A stretch of 7,966 bases of DNA from an uncultured Porphyromonadaceae bacterium. GTDB taxonomy: Bacteria; Bacteroidota; Bacteroidia; Bacteroidales; CAMTPD01. The stretch covers positions 1 through 7,966 of the forward strand of contig CAMTPD010000044.1 in the NCBI GenBank assembly GCA_947074265.1, in the 5' to 3' direction. This document shows, piece by piece, positions 4,587-7,966 of this stretch (its first letter is position 1; the number at the start of each line of letters is the position of its first letter). The notes below the pieces were generated by a model that saw only the letters and a list, made by a program, of their open reading frames with translations, had not been told where the DNA came from and searched no databases. A program made the position numbers and the translations under genes.

Positions 4587-7010
4587 ATGCAGAAAACCAC
4601 ACTTATTGCCTGTTTGTTAGCAACATCACTTATAGCTTGCAGTGATATAACGGATAGTGACAAATTGGATAGCAACACAATACAATGTTCTGTATCTGTT
4701 GACACAGATTTATCTTCGGATCTTACAAAGGGAACTCCAATTAATTCCGTATCAGATACCGCTTTTAAAAATATTGGAATATTAGGATATCATACACCTG
4801 GTTTGTTTGCATCCTCTCCAACGGCATCGTCAACTTTCTTACCCAATGTTACAGTAGATAAGACATCTGATAATCAATGGAGTTTTGAGAAGACTTATCT
4901 ATGGCCACAGACGGGTAAGGTTTCTTTTTTTGCTTACGCTCCTTACGCATCAACAACGAATGGTATTGTGATTGATGCAGAGCAAGGACCAACTCCATCT
5001 CTTACATATACCGTTCCGACAAACGTAGCAAACCAACCGGACCTAATGGTGGCTACTCCGCAAATGGATCTATTCAAAACAATTGTTCCACTAGATTTTA
5101 CGCATGCGTTGGCTTGTATTGGTTTTGATGTAAGCGGCGAGAATGTGCCAATTGAATACATCGGTGTAAAAGGTGTATACACTTCAGCGAAACTGATGCT
5201 AAATATGGCGAATAAGACTCCGCAATGGGTAGATCCCAGTGGTATGTCGACTGATTTGTATCAAATCGGTTTGATTGAGAATGCTGAAGCTACAAATCCG
5301 ACAACTCCGGTGATGGCTACAAATGGATATTTGATGATGATTCCGCAAGCTTTGACAAACGAGGCTGCCATTGTGGTAAAATTTGAAGGAATTGACGCGA
5401 AAGTGATTCCGTTGAAAACTGCTGGTACGACTTCTTGGAGCGCCGGAAACAAATACATCTATACACTAAAAGAGGGTGTGTATACGCTAAATGTAGACGT
5501 AACGGGAAACAACGCTTCTTATACCGGTGGTAATGTAGCCCTGGATATTCAAAGCATTTATACATCGCAAGCCGGTTTAATACAAGACCTCGGATGGAAG
5601 GCTGAAATTGTTTCTTCATCCACCTCGGATCCTTACTGGACTACGATTTTTAATCCGGATACGTTAAACAGCTCAAGTAAAACAAAGTCTTTCAACATCA
5701 ATATTGCACCATATACAACGACATCTATTATTGACAATGACCTAAAAAAGGCCGATTCGATACTGTTTGATAAGAAAAAGGATTTGTCTTTGGTAAATGG
5801 CTCATATACTACGGCCAATTGCTATGTTGTAAATGCTCCGGGATGGTACAAGTTTCCTTGTTCGGTAATGGGAAATGCGATTAAAAACGGAACTAATGCT
5901 TATACGATCAATAACAGCAATTGCATAACGAATACTGCTCCATTGTTCCAAAATTATATGGGAACAGATATTACATCAATCAACCAACTGGAGATTAATA
6001 CGACAGGTGCCGAGGCTCAATTAGTTTGGTGCGACGCTCCAGATTTGGTTACAAATATCGGAATTTCGGCAGACGATGATAAATACATCGAATTCTATGT
6101 ATCTCCGGAAACGATAAGACAAGGAAATGCCATTATTTCTATTCGTAAAAACAATCAGGTGATGTGGAGTTGGCACATTTGGGTGACCGATTGGGCTTTA
6201 AATACCGGAACTCAAGTGTTGGGTAATGGCAACCAAAGCATTATGCCATTTGGTATAGGTAGATGCTCTGCCGCGACTTATGTTTATAATCAACGATCTA
6301 TCACGATTCGTTTTACACAAAACACAAGTAATGTAACGAAAGAGGTTACAATTGTACAAAAGGATACTACTTGTATATATGGAGAGAATGCGTGCTACTA
6401 TCAATGGGGGCGTAAAGATCCGATGTTGTCATCGAATGGTGTAGACGCAGTATTCAAAACATGCTTTGGCCCTACTCAATTTAACATTTCACCAACAGCT
6501 GCAGCTGTCAACTTGAATTATGGCATTTTGAATCCGCAGACATTTTATCCTTCTCCAGACTTCCCACATAACTGGGAGAGTCCGATCTCGTATATGCTAT
6601 GGGGTGCGAATATCAATCAAAATGGTAGTGTAAAAACAATATACGATCCATCACCGGCAGGATATTTTATTCCGAACATGTATACAATATCATCGTTTGC
6701 AAGCATGGGCTATCAGTTTGAAACGACTCCTATCAATGGATGTAAGTTTAGTCCGAATAGCAATGATGTATATAATATATTCCTAGCTACAACGGGAGGA
6801 TTGGGACCGAACGATGGCGCAATCATGAATGTATTACCTAACGACAGAATTGGTTACTATTGGAGTAATATGAATTACGTTATTTCTCCGAATCCGCAAA
6901 ACAAAAATACATATCTCAACCTGATGTTTTCTGTAACAGCAAATCCTAAGGTGTATTATCAAGTAAATCCGAGTGCAAGTGCAATACCTGTATGTGCCGC
7001 AGTGGAATAA
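4587..7010 (+). CDS. fimbrillin-like surface lipoprotein with C-terminal FISUMP-like domain
   Basis: This 807-aa protein begins with a lipoprotein signal: hydrophobic residues 5-17, lipobox LIAC, lipidated Cys18. LIAC also occurs at 6-9, too early to be the cleavage site. Acidic residues after the Cys (SDITDSD) suit the Bacteroidota surface-export signal. Residues 45-300 are fimbrillin-like (Mfa_like/PF13149 type): TKGTP, YLWPQTGKVSFFAYAPY (104-120), YTVPTNVANQPDLMVA (141-156), LDFTHALACIGFDV (169-182), ending SAGNKYIYTL. A middle part (about 400-600) carries TANCYVVNAPGWYKFP (409-424) and WSWHIWVTDW (527-536). The end has YYQWGRKDPM (604-613), TIYDPSPAGYFIP (684-696) and YYWS (757-760), as in FISUMP (TIGR02145) domains. 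Size and domain mix suggest a minor or tip adhesin rather than the bulk fimbrillin. It is first of an operon with DUF3575 and DUF5119 genes. Confidence 0.85.
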   Translation: MQKTTLIACLLATSLIACSDITDSDKLDSNTIQCSVSVDTDLSSDLTKGTPINSVSDTAFKNIGILGYHTPGLFASSPTASSTFLPNVTVDKTSDNQWSFEKTYLWPQTGKVSFFAYAPYASTTNGIVIDAEQGPTPSLTYTVPTNVANQPDLMVATPQMDLFKTIVPLDFTHALACIGFDVSGENVPIEYIGVKGVYTSAKLMLNMANKTPQWVDPSGMSTDLYQIGLIENAEATNPTTPVMATNGYLMMIPQALTNEAAIVVKFEGIDAKVIPLKTAGTTSWSAGNKYIYTLKEGVYTLNVDVTGNNASYTGGNVALDIQSIYTSQAGLIQDLGWKAEIVSSSTSDPYWTTIFNPDTLNSSSKTKSFNINIAPYTTTSIIDNDLKKADSILFDKKKDLSLVNGSYTTANCYVVNAPGWYKFPCSVMGNAIKNGTNAYTINNSNCITNTAPLFQNYMGTDITSINQLEINTTGAEAQLVWCDAPDLVTNIGISADDDKYIEFYVSPETIRQGNAIISIRKNNQVMWSWHIWVTDWALNTGTQVLGNGNQSIMPFGIGRCSAATYVYNQRSITIRFTQNTSNVTKEVTIVQKDTTCIYGENACYYQWGRKDPMLSSNGVDAVFKTCFGPTQFNISPTAAAVNLNYGILNPQTFYPSPDFPHNWESPISYMLWGANINQNGSVKTIYDPSPAGYFIPNMYTISSFASMGYQFETTPINGCKFSPNSNDVYNIFLATTGGLGPNDGAIMNVLPNDRIGYYWSNMNYVISPNPQNKNTYLNLMFSVTANPKVYYQVNPSASAIPVCAAVE

Positions 7011-7021
7011 AAAAAATCAAC

Positions 7022-7678
7022 ATGAAACATAAAACTCACAATAGAGTAAGAGGTTGGATACGATCTTTTATTCTGCTTACCTGCACAGCATGGTTGCATC
7101 AGCCAATTTCGGCACAAACAGAGAATGTTTCCGATAGGAAAATAAACGGTATCGCGGTAAAAACCAATTTACTATACGATGGTGCTATGATTCCGAACAT
7201 TGCCGTAGAGTTTATATTTCCTCAGCTGTGGTCGCTCAATGCCAGCTGGAATACCGCATGGTGGAGCAACGATCGGAAACACCGGTACTGGCGTACCTAT
7301 GGGGCTGACATAGAAGCCCGAAAATGGTTTGGCAAGAAAGCGCACGAGCAAATGCTTGGCGGGCATCACGCCGGCTTTTTCCTAATGGGTGGTATGTATG
7401 ATTTTGAATGGGGACATACAGGATATAAAAATGACTTATACCTAGGTATAGGTGGCTCCTATGGATACGCTGTGAAACTGAATAAAAATCTTTCGTTCGA
7501 TTTTGTGATAGGCCTGGGATGTGTGGGTGGTACATATTATAAATATAAGCCACAAAATGGTTCTTATTGCATATTGGAGAAAAAAGGATTGAAGTATATC
7601 GGTCCGGTAAAGGCAGAAGTGAGCTTTGTATGGATAATTGGAGACTTCACTAAAGGCAAAAAAGGAGGACGAAAATGA
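7022..7678 (+). CDS. DUF3575 outer-membrane-type protein
   Basis: This 218-aa protein has a signal peptide (basic MKHKTHNRVRGWIR, hydrophobic SFILLTCTAWL, likely cleavage after ISA or ISAQ near residue 31-32). The mature part shows DUF3575 landmarks: GIAVKTNLLYDGAMIPNIAVEF (43-64), YWRTYGADIEARKWFG (89-104), GHHAGFFLMGGMYDFEW (114-130), LYLGIGGSYGYAVKLNKNLSFDFVIGLG (139-166), YYKY (172-175) and YIGPVKAEVSFVWIIG (192-207). Alternating aromatic and glycine residues suggest an outer-membrane beta-barrel. The family recurs in Bacteroidales fimbrial gene clusters, where it is presumed to help assemble or anchor the structure. I chose the ATG at 7022 because it leaves an 11-nt gap from the fimbrillin gene and gives a proper signal peptide; the ATG at 6992 would overlap that gene. 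Its last codons overlap the next start (ATGA). Confidence 0.88.
   Translation: MKHKTHNRVRGWIRSFILLTCTAWLHQPISAQTENVSDRKINGIAVKTNLLYDGAMIPNIAVEFIFPQLWSLNASWNTAWWSNDRKHRYWRTYGADIEARKWFGKKAHEQMLGGHHAGFFLMGGMYDFEWGHTGYKNDLYLGIGGSYGYAVKLNKNLSFDFVIGLGCVGGTYYKYKPQNGSYCILEKKGLKYIGPVKAEVSFVWIIGDFTKGKKGGRK
7663..7668 (+). promoter_or_regulatory. strong Shine-Dalgarno AGGAGG at a coupled start
   Basis: AGGAGG lies 6 nt before the ATG at 7675, which itself overlaps the DUF3575 stop codon as ATGA. Strong Shine-Dalgarno sites are uncommon in Bacteroidota, which mostly start translation without them, so this site firmly marks the DUF5119 start and suggests deliberate coupling of the two proteins. Confidence 0.7.
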
Positions 7679-7966
7679 AAGTATTAAATTATACCGCAGG
7701 GATAACATTGGTATTGTTTTTTCTGCTTTCGGGATGTCGCAACAAAGAGTTGTGCCCGCAATGTGAAGAAGAGACTGGTATTGAAATAAAATTTGATTGG
7801 AGTGATGTATCGACCATACCTGAGGGTATGACGGTTTTATTCTACAACATGCAAAACGAATTAATCTATTCGTTTAATAATGTTGTTCCTACCGGAGAAA
7901 CCGTTCGCATCAATGCCGGCACTTATCAGGTGGCATGCTACAATAACGACTCTGAATATGTGCAAT
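7675..7966 (+). CDS. DUF5119 lipoprotein, N-terminal part (cut by window end)
   Basis: The frame runs open from ATG 7675 to the window end (97 codons and one base), so the C-terminus is missing. A lipoprotein signal is plain: hydrophobic residues 8-18 and lipobox LSGC with Cys21. The next part reads NKELCPQC (23-30), then GIEIKFDWSDVSTIPEGMTVLFYN (35-58) and VRINAGTYQVACYNNDSEYV (77-96). The pattern F-D-W, P-E-G-M-x-V-x-F-Y and G-T-Y-x-V-x-C-Y-N-N-D-x-E is what I recall of DUF5119 proteins, which sit directly after DUF3575 genes in Bacteroidales fimbrial clusters and are probably FimB/Mfa2-type anchors or assembly factors. The 4-nt ATGA overlap implies co-translation with DUF3575. A search with PF17145 would confirm it. 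Confidence 0.82.
   Translation, partial: MKVLNYTAGITLVLFFLLSGCRNKELCPQCEEETGIEIKFDWSDVSTIPEGMTVLFYNMQNELIYSFNNVVPTGETVRINAGTYQVACYNNDSEYVQ

Noticed and set aside
6992..7021. Upstream ATG for the DUF3575 gene
   Set aside because: It would overlap the fimbrillin gene by 19 bp and place extra residues before an otherwise proper signal peptide; the ATG at 7022 fits better.

Overview
The window looks like the end of an unscreened Bacteroidales contig (Bacteroides, Phocaeicola, Parabacteroides or a close relative). The support is a set of Bacteroidota-specific families (DUF4248, HU_HIG-type HU-like protein, fimbrillin, DUF3575, DUF5119) and candidate promoters of the Bacteroidota TAnnTTTG type. 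Family names were assigned by reading motifs, not by a search. The first 52 bases are not genomic: they are an Illumina P5/i5/Read-1 adapter left on the contig end, so genomic sequence starts at 53.

Left block (53-2453): a cut-off DUF4248 gene runs leftward into the adapter. Next comes a leftward YefM/YoeB-type toxin-antitoxin operon, with a likely autoregulatory operator in front and a 19-bp hairpin terminator behind. Then, rightward, come an HU-like DNA-binding protein, a GH73-type glucosaminidase without a signal peptide, and an unreported-looking 33-codon membrane peptide, closed by a long hairpin terminator. DUF4248, HU-like protein, wall hydrolase and tiny hydrophobic peptide is a recurrent Bacteroidales gene set, usually with an N-acetylmuramoyl-L-alanine amidase as the hydrolase. 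Here the hydrolase is of a different class, and a toxin-antitoxin pair sits between the divergent halves.

Middle block (2454-4586): a leftward gene for a small exported PepSY-like protein meets the left block tail to tail at the terminator. A 373-bp gene-free stretch with a 14-bp palindrome and a small hairpin separates it from a rightward CPA1-type K+(Na+)/H+ antiporter. The antiporter ends right after its membrane domain, without the C-terminal regulatory domain of many relatives.

Right block (4587-7966): a fimbrial-type surface operon. It holds an 807-aa fimbrillin-like lipoprotein with a C-terminal FISUMP-like domain, a DUF3575 outer-membrane-type protein, and a DUF5119 lipoprotein cut off by the window end. 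Gaps are tiny (11 nt, then a 4-nt ATGA overlap), so they are probably co-transcribed. The likely job is assembly or display of a surface appendage or adhesin. A 9-bp inverted repeat lies just before the first start codon.
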